Shown here piece after piece: positions 16,200 to 23,808 of a stretch of 37,374 nucleotides of DNA. Made by a program: the position numbers and the translations under genes. The DNA comes from Clostridia bacterium. Lineage in GTDB: Bacteria; Bacillota; Clostridia; Christensenellales; Aristaeellaceae. Every line of letters starts with the position of its first letter. The stretch's first letter is position 1. Under the pieces are notes generated by a model. The model worked only from the letters and a program-made list of their open reading frames with translations, searched no databases and was not told where the DNA came from. The stretch is from NCBI GenBank assembly GCA_017397765.1, contig JAFQIB010000074.1, positions 1 to 37,374 on the forward strand, read 5' to 3'.

Positions 16200-16268
16200 A
16201 TGAGCAAAAAGCAGAATTATTATGTCATCAGCACTTCTTCAGGGGACTCAACGCCCATATCGGATGCA

Positions 16269-17501
16269 TCAGGCATACAGGGGGAAGTTCTTCATCAGCG
16301 CTTCCACCTCAGCCTTGACCGCAGGCACAGCCGCTTCGCCCTCCTTGACAACGCGGGCAATCCACCCTGCAATCATCACCATATGCTCCTCCTTCAGGCC
16401 GCGGCTGGTGATGGCAGGCGTACCCACGCGCACGCCGCTGGTGACAAAGGGAGAACGCTTCTCATTGGGCACCGTGTTCTTGTTGACGGTGATGTTGGCG
16501 TCCTCCAGCAGCTTTTCCAGGAGCTTGCCGGTCATCTCGGTATCGGAGAAATCCAGCAGCAGCAGATGGTTGTCGGTACCGTCGGACACCATCTTGATGC
16601 CCTCTGCCCGCAGCGCATTCTCCAGCGCCTTGGCATTGAGGATGATCTGATGCTGATAGGCCTTGAATTCATCGCTCAGCGCCTCGCCGAAGCAGACTGC
16701 CTTGGCAGCGATCACATGCATCAGCGGGCCGCCCTGGGTGCCGGGGAAGATGGCCTTGTCAATGGCCTTGCCCCATTCCTCCTTGCACATGATCATGCCG
16801 CCGCGGGGGCCGCGCAGGGTCTTGTGGGTGGTGGTGGTCACAAAGTCTGCATAGGGCACGGGGGACGGATGCTCCCCTGCCGCCACCAGGCCGGCGATGT
16901 GGGCAATATCCACCATCATCAGCGCGCCGACCTCGTCGCAGATCGCACGAAGCTTTGCAAAGTCGATCCTGCGGGGATAGGCGGAAGCGCCGGCGACGAT
17001 CAGCTTGGGCTGGCAGGCCTTCGCCTTGGCCAGCACGTCGTCATAATCAATATAGCCGTCGGCATTGACGCCGTAGGAGACGAAATTGAAGTACTTGCCG
17101 GACATATTGACCGGGCTTCCATGGGTCAGATGGCCGCCGTTGTCCAGCGCCATGCCCATCACGGTGTCGCCGGGATTCAGGCAGGCAAAGTAGACCGCCA
17201 TATTGGCCTGCGCGCCGGAATGGGGCTGGACATTGACATATTCACAGCCGAAGAGCTGCTTGGCGCGGTCCCGGGCCAGATTCTCCGCCACGTCCACACA
17301 CTCGCAGCCGCCGTAGTAGCGCTTGGCCGGATAGCCCTCGGCATACTTGTTGGTCAGGCAGGAGCCCATCGCCGCCATGACGGCAGGAGAGACAAAGTTC
17401 TCGGAAGCAATGAGTTCAATATGGGTGCGCTGGCGCTCCAGCTCAGCCTCGATCGCGTCGGCAATGGCCGGATCGGCGCTGCGGATGACGTCAAGTTCCA
17501 T
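16269..17501 (-). CDS. glyA: Serine hydroxymethyltransferase
   Basis: A 410-residue cytosolic PLP enzyme that interconverts serine and glycine while loading one-carbon units on tetrahydrofolate. The start [11 protein letters not shown] is at 17501. The GGAGG ribosome site lies inside an earlier in-frame ATG at 17516, which rules that start out. The PLP lysine is K227 in [14 protein letters not shown]. Other signatures are [37 protein letters not shown] and VDIAHIAGL. Length and domain order are normal. It is a single-gene transcript with promoter 17543-17570 and a strong terminator. Confidence 0.97.
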   Translation of the reverse strand: MELDVIRSADPAIADAIEAELERQRTHIELIASENFVSPAVMAAMGSCLTNKYAEGYPAKRYYGGCECVDVAENLARDRAKQLFGCEYVNVQPHSGAQANMAVYFACLNPGDTVMGMALDNGGHLTHGSPVNMSGKYFNFVSYGVNADGYIDYDDVLAKAKACQPKLIVAGASAYPRRIDFAKLRAICDEVGALMMVDIAHIAGLVAAGEHPSPVPYADFVTTTTHKTLRGPRGGMIMCKEEWGKAIDKAIFPGTQGGPLMHVIAAKAVCFGEALSDEFKAYQHQIILNAKALENALRAEGIKMVSDGTDNHLLLLDFSDTEMTGKLLEKLLEDANITVNKNTVPNEKRSPFVTSGVRVGTPAITSRGLKEEHMVMIAGWIARVVKEGEAAVPAVKAEVEALMKNFPLYA

Positions 17502-17542
17502 GGCAGATTCCTCCATACTCGTTATTTGTCACAGACCATTTT

Positions 17543-17570
17543 ATTATACATGATTTTCAGCGTCTGTGAA
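17543..17570 (-). promoter_or_regulatory. glyA promoter
   Basis: On the minus strand TTCACA (17565-17570), a 16-nt spacer and TATAAT (17543-17548) lie 41 nt upstream of the start. Confidence 0.7.
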
Positions 17571-17663
17571 GGAAAAAAACACAATTCATACAAATCCGGG
17601 GAAATATTCTCCGGTGCATATCCGTTTTATAGGCAAAGACTTCCAATCAAGGAGGACACTTCT

Positions 17664-18806
17664 ATGTTTCGTCGGTTTTTTCCTTTGCTGGTTCTCTTGC
17701 TGATGCTCCCATCAGCCATTGCTGAGGAATATATCCCCTATGAGGTCACCCCCTTCTCCGGTTTCCTGCCGGAGCAGCTTCAGGAGCCCTTTGCGCCCAT
17801 CGTGCAGGCGGAAAGCAATATCCTTTCCGGCGCAATCATCCAGCATAACGGGGATGAGGCTGCGGATGAGCCGGAGCACAAGGATGCCTGCACCGCGCTG
17901 ATGCTGTATCAGGCAGCTGACGGCCCCCGCCTGTACGCCGCCGCCCGGACGGAGGGACTACCCTGGCAATTCAACGACTTCACCCGTTTTCTCCGGGACA
18001 CGGAAAACATGTCGGTCGGCATCTATCGCCCGAAAAACACGATGGTGCCGGTATTCAGCCTGGACTATGCCACCCCGGAGGGGCTCCTGAGCGACCTGTT
18101 CTGCTTCTGGGGCAACCGGCTGTGGTGCATGAACGGGCATATCAACGAAGGACAGCATATCACCATCCGCAACGAAATGGGCATGATCTCTGTCCGGGAC
18201 AGCGAAAGCCATGAGAAATTCCGCTGCCGCGATCCCTTCTTCCTGGATTACATGCCGGATCTGTCCGCCTTCCCTGTCAGCCGGGCCCAAGCGCAGGCGC
18301 TTTCCTGGCTGCCGGACTACGCGCAGCCCGTCGCCGGGACGATCCTCTACTGCAAAGGCGCAAATCTCCGCGCTGCCCCCACGGGCAAATCCGACAGTCT
18401 GGGACAGTACGCCGACAATGTGCCCATGATCTTCACCGGAGAAAAGCAGCAGGGGGCCAACTATCCCTGGGTGCAGGTGCGCATCGGCAGCACCGTGGGC
18501 TGGATGAGCAGCAACTATACGGATGACGAGCCGGACTGGGGCTTTGCGCCCGTTCCGCTTGGTCGCACCGCAGAAGGCTGCACCCTGTATGATGCGCCGG
18601 ATTGCAGCCAAGCTGTTTCTCAGCTTGCCCCCGGCACGACCTTTCATACTCTGACCGAAATCAACGGCCTGTATCACATCTGCATCCCGAGGGGAGACAT
18701 TTCCTGCGCTGTGGACAGCAGCGGCACCTACGGCTATATCCTGGCATCAGACATTCTGACCGGCTTCAGTCCTTCCGCCCTGGATGCATTGGAAAACGCC
18801 CGCTGA
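17664..18806 (+). CDS. Secreted protein with bacterial SH3 domain
   Basis: A 380-residue exported protein. The start MFRRFFPLLVLLL at 17664 follows CAAGGAGG; the open frame extends far upstream across glyA but only by chance. The signal peptide ends at about residue 20 (PSAIA-EEY). The N-terminal 220 residues form a domain I do not recognise. A bacterial SH3 domain follows (about 228-295: GTILYCKGANLRAAPTG, then WVQVRIGSTVGWMSSNY), and a second, more diverged SH3-like stretch lies at about 300-370 (GCTLYDAPDCSQAVSQL, YGYILASDILTG). SH3b domains bind peptidoglycan or mediate surface contacts. No catalytic module is attached. No clear promoter is seen; a CCGG-GA/TC-CCGG hairpin (17597-17615) lies in the leader. 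Confidence 0.8.
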   Translation: MFRRFFPLLVLLLMLPSAIAEEYIPYEVTPFSGFLPEQLQEPFAPIVQAESNILSGAIIQHNGDEAADEPEHKDACTALMLYQAADGPRLYAAARTEGLPWQFNDFTRFLRDTENMSVGIYRPKNTMVPVFSLDYATPEGLLSDLFCFWGNRLWCMNGHINEGQHITIRNEMGMISVRDSESHEKFRCRDPFFLDYMPDLSAFPVSRAQAQALSWLPDYAQPVAGTILYCKGANLRAAPTGKSDSLGQYADNVPMIFTGEKQQGANYPWVQVRIGSTVGWMSSNYTDDEPDWGFAPVPLGRTAEGCTLYDAPDCSQAVSQLAPGTTFHTLTEINGLYHICIPRGDISCAVDSSGTYGYILASDILTGFSPSALDALENAR

Positions 18807-18814
18807 CACAAAAG

Positions 18815-18840
18815 GGACTGCTGCGAACCTGCAGCAGTCC
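18815..18840 (+). other. Left terminator-like hairpin beside the repeat (locus 2)
   Basis: GGACTGCTGC and GCAGCAGTCC form a perfect 10-bp stem with loop GAACCT, 8 nt after the SH3 gene stop, without a T tract. Both arms recur exactly at 19042-19067 with loop ACACCT. Confidence 0.85.
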
Positions 18841-18841
18841 T

Positions 18842-19018
18842 CAGATTGTTAACAAAGGGATCTCTTTGACACGCAAGAGGATTTCGCCTCTGCGGAGGCG
18901 ACCAAAGGGCTTTCCGTCATCCAACATCGCTTGAAGCTTTGCCTTCGGCAACTCCCCACCGGGGAGCCGCTTCTGCACGATGCCCTTTGGAAACCTTCGG
19001 GTACATACCTTTCATGAA
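18842..19018. repeat. Dispersed 177-bp structured repeat, copy 2
   Basis: The ungapped partner of 4539-4715. The last 139 nt differ at three sites only: one in a hairpin loop (C/G), one in GGTNCATACC (G/A) and one near the right edge (C/T). The differences spare the predicted stems. As at locus 1, it is flanked by two copies of a locus-specific terminator stem and lies between convergent transcription units (SH3 gene and SRP RNA). Confidence 0.85.
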
Positions 19019-19041
19019 AGCCAGGTTTGTCGATACGCTGA

Positions 19042-19075
19042 GGACTGCTGCACACCTGCAGCAGTCCCCTTTTTT
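19042..19075 (+). terminator. Terminator of the SH3 gene (right copy of the duplicated stem, locus 2)
   Basis: GGACTGCTGC and GCAGCAGTCC with loop ACACCT, followed by CCTTTTTT (19068-19075). It is the only one of the two stems here with a T tract. Confidence 0.85.
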
Positions 19076-19101
19076 GCACAAAAATACCGTACGCTCAGAA
19101 T

Positions 19102-19190
19102 GGGCAGCCCCGCAGCACATCCGTCGAATGCTTAATGCTGCTACCTTCCGGTCCTGACATGGTTCACACAGAAGGATCGCACGGGACCCA
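19102..19190 (-). ncRNA. ffs: Signal recognition particle RNA (small bacterial type)
   Basis: On the minus strand GTCAGGACCGGAAGGTAGCA matches the universal helix-8 core of SRP RNA (GTCAGG-CCGGAAG-AGCA). The ends pair: GGGTCCCGTGCGATCC at the 5' side with GGATGTGCTGCGGGG and CCC at the 3' side, giving about 89 nt without an Alu domain. The product binds Ffh and guides membrane-protein targeting. Exact ends are estimated from the pairing. A TTTTT tract lies about 20 nt beyond the 3' end. Confidence 0.93.
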
Positions 19191-19215
19191 ATCGTCATTG
19201 CAATACGGCCTAAAT

Positions 19216-19244
19216 ATTATAGCGCATCGGATGCAAAAAAGCAA
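19216..19244 (-). promoter_or_regulatory. SRP RNA promoter
   Basis: On the minus strand TTGCTT (19239-19244), a 17-nt spacer and TATAAT (19216-19221). The distance to the mature 5' end suggests a short processed leader. Confidence 0.7.
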
Positions 19245-19288
19245 GAGGGTCCGGCACTTTGAGCACGGAAAATTTACATCGCGGATAC

Positions 19289-19301
19289 TTTGATATTCAA
19301 A
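19289..19301. promoter_or_regulatory. FabT-like operator site 1
   Basis: TTTGA-TAT-TCAAA, a palindromic MarR/FabT-type box. It starts 22 bp (two helical turns) before site 2, so the two sites face the same side of the DNA. Confidence 0.7.
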
Positions 19302-19310
19302 CTTGTTTTC

Positions 19311-19323
19311 TTTGAATTTCAAA
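19311..19323. promoter_or_regulatory. FabT-like operator site 2
   Basis: TTTGA-ATT-TCAAA, ending 9 nt before the -35 box of the regulator promoter. Confidence 0.75.
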
Positions 19324-19332
19324 CATCTTCCG

Positions 19333-19361
19333 TTGACAAGGAGGCTCCTGCATGATATGCT
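19333..19361 (+). promoter_or_regulatory. Promoter for the MarR/FabT-like regulator
   Basis: Consensus TTGACA (19333-19338), a 17-nt spacer and TATGCT (19356-19361). An AAGGAGG in the spacer looks like a ribosome site but lies upstream of any transcript from this promoter. Confidence 0.65.
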
Positions 19362-19401
19362 ATCCCCGCTGCTTTTTTGCAGCTTCATTCACGGCATTTG
19401 A

Positions 19402-19414
19402 TTTGAATTTCAAA
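19402..19414. promoter_or_regulatory. FabT-like operator site 3
   Basis: TTTGA-ATT-TCAAA, identical in core to site 2. It lies downstream of the -10 box and just before the regulator's ribosome site (GAGG, 19420-19423), a place suited to blocking the transcript. Confidence 0.75.
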
Positions 19415-19430
19415 CAATCGAGGCATTGCA

Positions 19431-19881
19431 ATGAACCAGAACGAAAGCATGATCGACCGGGTGCTGGTGCACCTGTTCAACGATCTTCTGCGCATTGAAG
19501 AAAGGACGCTGCAAAAGCAGGTGGGCGATCTGTCCATGCGCGAGGTACACATCATCGAGGCAGTCTGCGCCGCGCAGACCCAGGACAACACCATGACCGT
19601 CCTGGCCGCAACCCTCCGCGTGACCGTCGGCTCGCTGACCGTCGCCGTCAAAACCCTGGAGCGCAAGGGCTATCTCATCCGCCGCCGCTCCAGCTCCGAC
19701 AAGCGGCGGGTGCATGTGCTGCCCCTCCCCCCCTGCCCTGGAGGTGGAAAAGCATCACCGGGCATTCCACCGGCGCATGGTGGACGCTGTGACCACAACC
19801 GTCTCACCCGAGCAGCTGGACGTGCTGATCCAGAGCCTGCATGCCATTTATGATTACTTCTACGATCAGGAGGAAGCCTGA
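19431..19881 (+). pseudogene. MarR family regulator (FabT-like), frameshifted in a C tract
   Basis: A winged-helix MarR repressor. The start MNQNESMIDRVLVHLFNDL at 19431 follows GAGG. The frame is normal through LRVTVGSLTVAVKTLERKGYLIRRRSSSDKRRVHV (recognition helix and wing), then leaves the family pattern at a run of seven C (19727-19733). Removing one C restores about 149 residues ending FYDQEEA, with the stop (19879-19881) immediately before the next ATG. As written, the frame instead ends at 19853 with an unrelated tail of about 40 residues, losing the dimerisation helix. Three FabT-type boxes upstream and a downstream FakB-like gene point to fatty-acid control. It may be a true mutation, phase variation or an error. 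Confidence 0.8.
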
Positions 19882-20727
19882 ATGATCCGCATTATCACCG
19901 AAGCCATGTCCGACCTGACCCGCGCCGAAGCATCCGCCCTCGGTGTCACGCTGGTCTCCCAGCCGCTCCGTTTCGGGATGGAGGAATTCCTGGATGACGG
20001 CGGCGTATCCCTCAAACGGGAGGATTTCTTTGCCCGGATGCGCGTGGCAGCCGAGCTACCCCACACTTCCATGGTGCCCATGGCCTTCTGGCTGGACGCT
20101 TTCAACAAGCATCTGCGCAATCCCGAGGACGAAGTGCTGTGCATCGCCGGCTCCTCCCGCCTGTCCGGCGGCCACCATGCCGCAGAGCTGGCCAGAGAGG
20201 AATGCCAGGCCCCCTCCCGGGTCACGGTGGTGGATTCCCTGTCCGCCTCCTGCGGCGAGATGCTGCTGGTGGAACAGGCTGCCCGCCTGCGGGACAGCGG
20301 CGCATCCGTAGCAGAGATCGCCGCACAGCTGGAGGCCCTGAAGTCCCGACAGCTGGTGTTCGGCCTGGCGGATGATCTGAAATATCTGGTCATGGGCGGC
20401 CGTCTGAATCCGCTGATCGGAAAGGTGGGCGGCGCACTCAACATCAAACCCACGCTGATGCTCAAGGACGGCGTGATCGAAAAGGAAGGCATTGTCCGCG
20501 GACTCAAAAAGGGGTATGCCTGGTATATCGATCAAATGAAGAAGCATCCGCCGGTTCCCGGGATTCCCGTATATATCGGCGGCGCAGACTGCCCCGAGGC
20601 CGTGGCGCTGCTGTGCAGCATGGTTCAAGACGCCGGCATCGACGCCAAGATCCGTCCCATGGATATCGGCTGTCTGATCGGTACCCACGTCGGCCCCGGC
20701 CTGACGCTGATGAGCTGGATCAGCTGA
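19882..20727 (+). CDS. DegV family fatty-acid-binding protein (FakB-like)
   Basis: A 281-residue DegV/EDD-fold protein. FakB members hold a fatty acid while the kinase FakA phosphorylates it for phospholipid synthesis. The start at 19882 follows directly after the regulator stop, with CAGGAGG in the end of that gene, so translation is coupled. Family features are the N-terminal IITEAMSDLTRAEA, GSSRLSGGHHAAELA (the usual SSxLSGT loop that binds the carboxylate), VMGGRLNPLIGKVGGALNIKP and the C-terminal GTHVGPGL. No FakA gene is in the window. The FabT-like regulator in front fits lipid homeostasis. Confidence 0.9.
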   Translation: MIRIITEAMSDLTRAEASALGVTLVSQPLRFGMEEFLDDGGVSLKREDFFARMRVAAELPHTSMVPMAFWLDAFNKHLRNPEDEVLCIAGSSRLSGGHHAAELAREECQAPSRVTVVDSLSASCGEMLLVEQAARLRDSGASVAEIAAQLEALKSRQLVFGLADDLKYLVMGGRLNPLIGKVGGALNIKPTLMLKDGVIEKEGIVRGLKKGYAWYIDQMKKHPPVPGIPVYIGGADCPEAVALLCSMVQDAGIDAKIRPMDIGCLIGTHVGPGLTLMSWIS

Positions 20728-20792
20728 GTACCTGCCGGAACGGTACACGCCCCCGCCATGCCCCATTGGGATACATCCCATCTGCAATTCCT

Positions 20793-20821
20793 GCGCGTGC
20801 TGCTGCAAGTGCATCACGCGC
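20793..20821 (+). terminator. Possible terminator after the DegV gene
   Basis: GCGCGTG and CACGCGC form a 7-bp G+C-rich stem with a 15-nt loop, followed by CTTCTTGATTTT. The T tract is weak and overlaps the next promoter. A second small hairpin (TGGGAT/ATCCCA) lies about 20 nt earlier. Confidence 0.4.
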
Positions 20822-20825
20822 CTTC

Positions 20826-20854
20826 TTGATTTTGGCGCAAACCTCATGTACAAT
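20826..20854 (+). promoter_or_regulatory. Promoter for the methyltransferase cluster
   Basis: TTGATT (20826-20831), a 17-nt spacer and TACAAT (20849-20854) lie 28 nt upstream of the start at 20883. Confidence 0.7.
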
Positions 20855-20882
20855 ACAGATAACGATACGGACGGAGGTACTT

Positions 20883-21716
20883 ATGCTTTCCAAACGCGAG
20901 AAGCTGTTTCTGGCTGCCGAAGCCCTCGGCTGCCTGGCCTGCCCCACTTGCGGCGCGGCCCTGACCCGCACGGGCGACGACTTCGCCTGCGGGCATCGGC
21001 ACCGCATCAACGTCAACCGCAAGGGGTGCCTGAATGTACTCTCCGCCCAGGTGGATTCCTGCTACGACGCCGACCTCTTTGCCGCCCGCGGCCGGGTGTT
21101 TGATGCAGGCTGCTACAACGCCGTGGCAGACGCCATCGAGTCCCTGCTGCCAGAGGGCAGTCACCGACTCCTTGACGCAGGCTGCGGCGACGGTTGGTAT
21201 CTCAACGCGCTGCTCGCCCGCCATGCTGACTGGTGCGGTGCAGGGATCGATATCAGCCGGGACGCCATCCTGCAGGCCACCAATCACCCCTGCACCGCGC
21301 TGTGGTGCGTGGGCGATCTGCGCCGCCTGCCCTTTGGGGATGACAGCTTCACCGCTGTGCTGGACGTGCTGACCCCGGCCAATTATGAGGAATTCCGCCG
21401 CGTGCTGGCTCCCGGCGGCCTGCTCATCAAGGTCTATCCCGGCAGCGGCTATCTGCAGGAGCTGCGCGACGCCCGACGCCTGCCGCCCTACGAGGAGGGC
21501 CAGGTGGATGCCTACCTCCGGGAAAAGGCTGTCGTGACGGGCGAACAGCATGTCCTTGTGCAGCACCCGGTCACCCCGGCGCTCTGGCGCGACTTCGTAT
21601 GGATGACCCCGCTGATGCAGGATTTGTCCGCAGAAGAAAAGAATGCCATTGCACAGCGCCCGGCCCGGACCGTGACCATTGATCTGCATGTGGCAGCCTG
21701 CAGGGTAGAGGGATAA
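20883..21716 (+). CDS. RlmA-like 23S rRNA (guanine-N1) methyltransferase
   Basis: A 277-residue SAM-dependent methyltransferase of the RlmA family, which methylates G745 or G748 in helix 35 of 23S rRNA; the exact position in this host is inferred. The start MLSKREKLFLAAEALG at 20883 follows ACGGAGG. An N-terminal zinc finger uses C20, C23, C36 and H40 (CPTCG and ACGHRH). A KGCLNVL segment follows, then the Rossmann domain with LLDAGCGDGWYL near residue 95. The DLRRLPFGDDSF and LLIKVYPGSGYLQEL stretches are typical. It heads a tightly spaced set of four plus-strand genes. Confidence 0.88.
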   Translation: MLSKREKLFLAAEALGCLACPTCGAALTRTGDDFACGHRHRINVNRKGCLNVLSAQVDSCYDADLFAARGRVFDAGCYNAVADAIESLLPEGSHRLLDAGCGDGWYLNALLARHADWCGAGIDISRDAILQATNHPCTALWCVGDLRRLPFGDDSFTAVLDVLTPANYEEFRRVLAPGGLLIKVYPGSGYLQELRDARRLPPYEEGQVDAYLREKAVVTGEQHVLVQHPVTPALWRDFVWMTPLMQDLSAEEKNAIAQRPARTVTIDLHVAACRVEG

Positions 21717-21717
21717 A

Positions 21718-22221
21718 ATGAAGAAGAAGGATTCTGTCACCCTGAACGCCAGCAGAACCGCCGGAATTATCCTCGCTGTCATCGGCGTGCCGGGGCTGCT
21801 GCTGATGCTCGTCCTCCCTACGCCTCGCAGCACCTTTTTCTTCACACTCTTCATCATCACAGGCTCGCTGATCGCCTGCTTCCTGGCGGACTATTTTACC
21901 CGCGTCCGTATCACGTTGACCAATACCGAAGTGCAGCTGCACGTCCGCCGCACCGGAGAAACCATTTCACTCCCCTGGACGGATTTCTCCTGTCTTTACG
22001 AGTTGCCCGGCTGGAAGATGAGAATTTACCTTCTCACCCCCGCCCCGATGGACAAGGTCACCCAGCTCGCCACCTACAAAGCTTGTTGCAGGAACACAGC
22101 CGTCCCCTATACCCATGAAGGCTGCCTCATCCTCAACGCCTATGTACACGGCAGCGTTATCGACCTGTATCTCCCCGCACATATTCAGAAAATGCCCTGG
22201 AGCCACTGCGCCAGGCTGTGA
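21718..22221 (+). CDS. Small membrane protein with two helices and a cytoplasmic domain
   Basis: A 167-residue protein of unknown function. The start at 21718 lies one nt after the methyltransferase stop, with a GAGGG site inside that gene. Two transmembrane helices lie at about 14-33 and 40-60, joined by a very short turn. The soluble remainder (about 62-167) has alternating strands (VRITLTNTEVQLHVRR, ISLPWTDFSCLYELPG) and looks like the PH-like YcxB or photosystem-assembly-type domain seen in similar two-helix proteins, but I cannot assign a family. It overlaps the ribosome site of the next gene, so the cluster is probably one operon. Confidence 0.7.
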   Translation: MKKKDSVTLNASRTAGIILAVIGVPGLLLMLVLPTPRSTFFFTLFIITGSLIACFLADYFTRVRITLTNTEVQLHVRRTGETISLPWTDFSCLYELPGWKMRIYLLTPAPMDKVTQLATYKACCRNTAVPYTHEGCLILNAYVHGSVIDLYLPAHIQKMPWSHCARL

Positions 22222-22235
22222 AAGGAGGCCCCCAC

Positions 22236-22721
22236 ATGGCCGATATGCTCGTCAAGCTCTATCCCCTGCCCGCCGATCCGGCGCTGGAGGCGGCGCTCCA
22301 TGCAAAGGGGATCACCATCAAGAAAGCCCTTGCCCCCGATATGAGCCGGATCATCGCCTTTGCGGAGGAGAATGGTCATCCCGGCTGGGCGGATGAACTC
22401 CGCGTATGCTTTACCAATCAGCCCGTCAGCTGCTACATCGCAGTCAAGAACCGCCAGCTCATCGGCTTCGGCTGCTATGAGACCACGGCCCGCGGCTTCT
22501 TCGGGCCGACGCTGGTGGCGGACGCCGAGCGCCGGCAGGGCGTGGGCAAGGCGCTGCTGCTTGCCTGCCTTTCTTCCCTGCGGGAGCTGGGCTACGCCTA
22601 TGCGTTTATCGGATGGCCTGCAGAGAACGCGATCCATTTCTACCAGCAGGCCACCGGCGGCATGATGATCCCCGACGAGGGGCACGGGGTTTATTCCCGA
22701 ATGATCGGCATGGAGGACTGA
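22236..22721 (+). CDS. GNAT family N-acetyltransferase
   Basis: A 161-residue acetyltransferase. The start MADMLVKLYPLP at 22236 sits behind AAAGGAGG; the in-frame GTG at 22218 precedes this site and is rejected. An N-terminal LVKLYPLP stretch precedes the GNAT fold. The acetyl-CoA loop is LVADAERRQGVGKALLLACL (QxxGxG), followed by ENAIHFYQQATG. The acceptor is unknown. The stop overlaps the next start region (TGATG). Confidence 0.85.
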   Translation: MADMLVKLYPLPADPALEAALHAKGITIKKALAPDMSRIIAFAEENGHPGWADELRVCFTNQPVSCYIAVKNRQLIGFGCYETTARGFFGPTLVADAERRQGVGKALLLACLSSLRELGYAYAFIGWPAENAIHFYQQATGGMMIPDEGHGVYSRMIGMED

Positions 22722-22723
22722 TG

Positions 22724-22888
22724 ATGAAGAAGAAGCTGATCCCCCTGAAGAAGCAATCGAAGGCCGCGCAGAAGGAGCATGCCGCCAGCCAGCGGGGCTC
22801 CTGGGACGGCGTGAAGCCCATCACCCGCGTGGTGGAAAGCAAAAAGCGTTACTCCCGCAAGCGTCTGCCCAAGCCCATGCCCGAATAA
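22724..22888 (+). CDS. Conserved-looking 54-residue basic protein
   Basis: A small Lys/Arg-rich protein, MKKKLIPLKKQSKAAQKEH at the start and KKRYSRKRLPKPMPE at the end. A GGAGG inside the preceding gene is placed 7 nt before the ATG at 22724; an ATG at 22721 overlaps the preceding stop and is too close to the site. The central GSWDGVKPITRVVESKKRYSRK resembles a motif I recall from short uncharacterised Clostridia proteins (G-V-N/K-P-V/I-T-R then a basic tail). It ends right before a strong terminator and so closes the operon. Function is unknown; nucleic-acid or ribosome contact is a guess from charge. Confidence 0.7.
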   Translation: MKKKLIPLKKQSKAAQKEHAASQRGSWDGVKPITRVVESKKRYSRKRLPKPMPE

Positions 22889-22892
22889 AGCG

Positions 22893-22931
22893 CCGCGCCT
22901 CCCCGTCCGAATTGGACAGAGAGGCGCGTTT
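22893..22931 (+). terminator. Terminator of the methyltransferase operon
   Basis: CGCGCCTC and GAGGCGCG, with an inner GTCC/GGAC stem, followed by TTTTC. It lies between the 54-residue gene and the convergent esterase gene. Confidence 0.88.
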
Positions 22932-22933
22932 TC

Positions 22934-23794
22934 TTATCTGAACAGGTTCCGGGCAAAATTGTACAGGCCATGCTTCCACACCGTGAAATCATGTCCGCCG
23001 GCGGTGACGTAGAAGGTATTTTCCGTGCCGTTGGCGGTGAGGGTGTCCGCATAGGTCTTGGGCCATGTGCCGACCACGCCGTCGGTCTGGCCGGCATTGA
23101 TGAGAATCCGGGTCTCCAGCGTTTCATCTGCCTTGAAATCCGCCGCAGGGAACAGCCCCTTTTCCGCATAGTAGGGCAGCACGCCGGGCGCAGGGCAGAA
23201 AGCGCCGATGTAGCCGAAGGTATCCTGCATGGTCAACCCGATGTACAGCGCCTCGCGGCCACCCATGGAGAGGCCCGCGATCGCCGTGTTTTCCCGGCCC
23301 TGCGCAATGGGGAAATTCTCCTGCATATAGGGCATCAGATCATCCCGCAGATCGTTGATGAAGTGATCAAACGCCGCAAAGTGCGCCGAGGTATACATAT
23401 CCGAGGCATTGGCCCGGTCATTCTCCCGGGCACGGATATTGGGCATGACGACGATCATCTCTGCCGCCTCGCCCTGGGCAATCAGGTTGCCGATCACCCA
23501 GGTGGGACGTCCGCCTGCCCATTCGTTTTCATCGCCGCCGATGCCGTGGAGCAGGTAAAGCACCGGGTAGGTCTTCTCTTCGGAATAGTCAGGGGGCAGC
23601 AGGATCATCACCTTGCGCTCCCGGCCCGTGGTTGTGGAGAAATAGCGCCGCAGCAGCGTCTTGCCGTAGGGTACGCCATCCACCTTGGCGTCAAAGCCCG
23701 CCGGTGGATCAACAACCGCAGGAGCCGCCTTCTCCGCCGCTGCGCAGGACAAAAGCAGCGCCAATACAATCAGCAGCATCATCAGCTTGTGCAT
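22934..23794 (-). CDS. Exported esterase (CE1/esterase D type)
   Basis: A 286-residue alpha/beta-hydrolase similar to acetyl-xylan, feruloyl and other carbohydrate esterases (XynZ/YieL type). The start ATG at 23794 has TAAGGAGG nine nt upstream; a GTG at 23797 is the alternative. The hydrophobic leader (about 4-20) ends LLLSCAAA; a lipoprotein cleavage before the Cys is possible but the box is not ideal. The catalytic triad is S176 in GLSMGG, D238 in GQTDGV and H268 in GGHDF. YLLHGIGGDENEW is the oxyanion region. It follows the M42 peptidase by 14 nt. Whether it works on plant esters is inferred. Confidence 0.85.
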   Translation of the reverse strand: MHKLMMLLIVLALLLSCAAAEKAAPAVVDPPAGFDAKVDGVPYGKTLLRRYFSTTTGRERKVMILLPPDYSEEKTYPVLYLLHGIGGDENEWAGGRPTWVIGNLIAQGEAAEMIVVMPNIRARENDRANASDMYTSAHFAAFDHFINDLRDDLMPYMQENFPIAQGRENTAIAGLSMGGREALYIGLTMQDTFGYIGAFCPAPGVLPYYAEKGLFPAADFKADETLETRILINAGQTDGVVGTWPKTYADTLTANGTENTFYVTAGGHDFTVWKHGLYNFARNLFR

Positions 23795-23808
23795 CACGTT
23801 GCGCCTCC

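Noticed and set aside
17597..17615. Hairpin upstream of the SH3 gene as a riboswitch
   Set aside because: Only one short stem is present and no known aptamer pattern fits.
19352..19496. A leader peptide starting MICYPRCFF behind an AAGGAGG
   Set aside because: The apparent ribosome site lies in the spacer of the TTGACA/TATGCT promoter, upstream of the transcript start, and the frame runs out of phase into the regulator gene.
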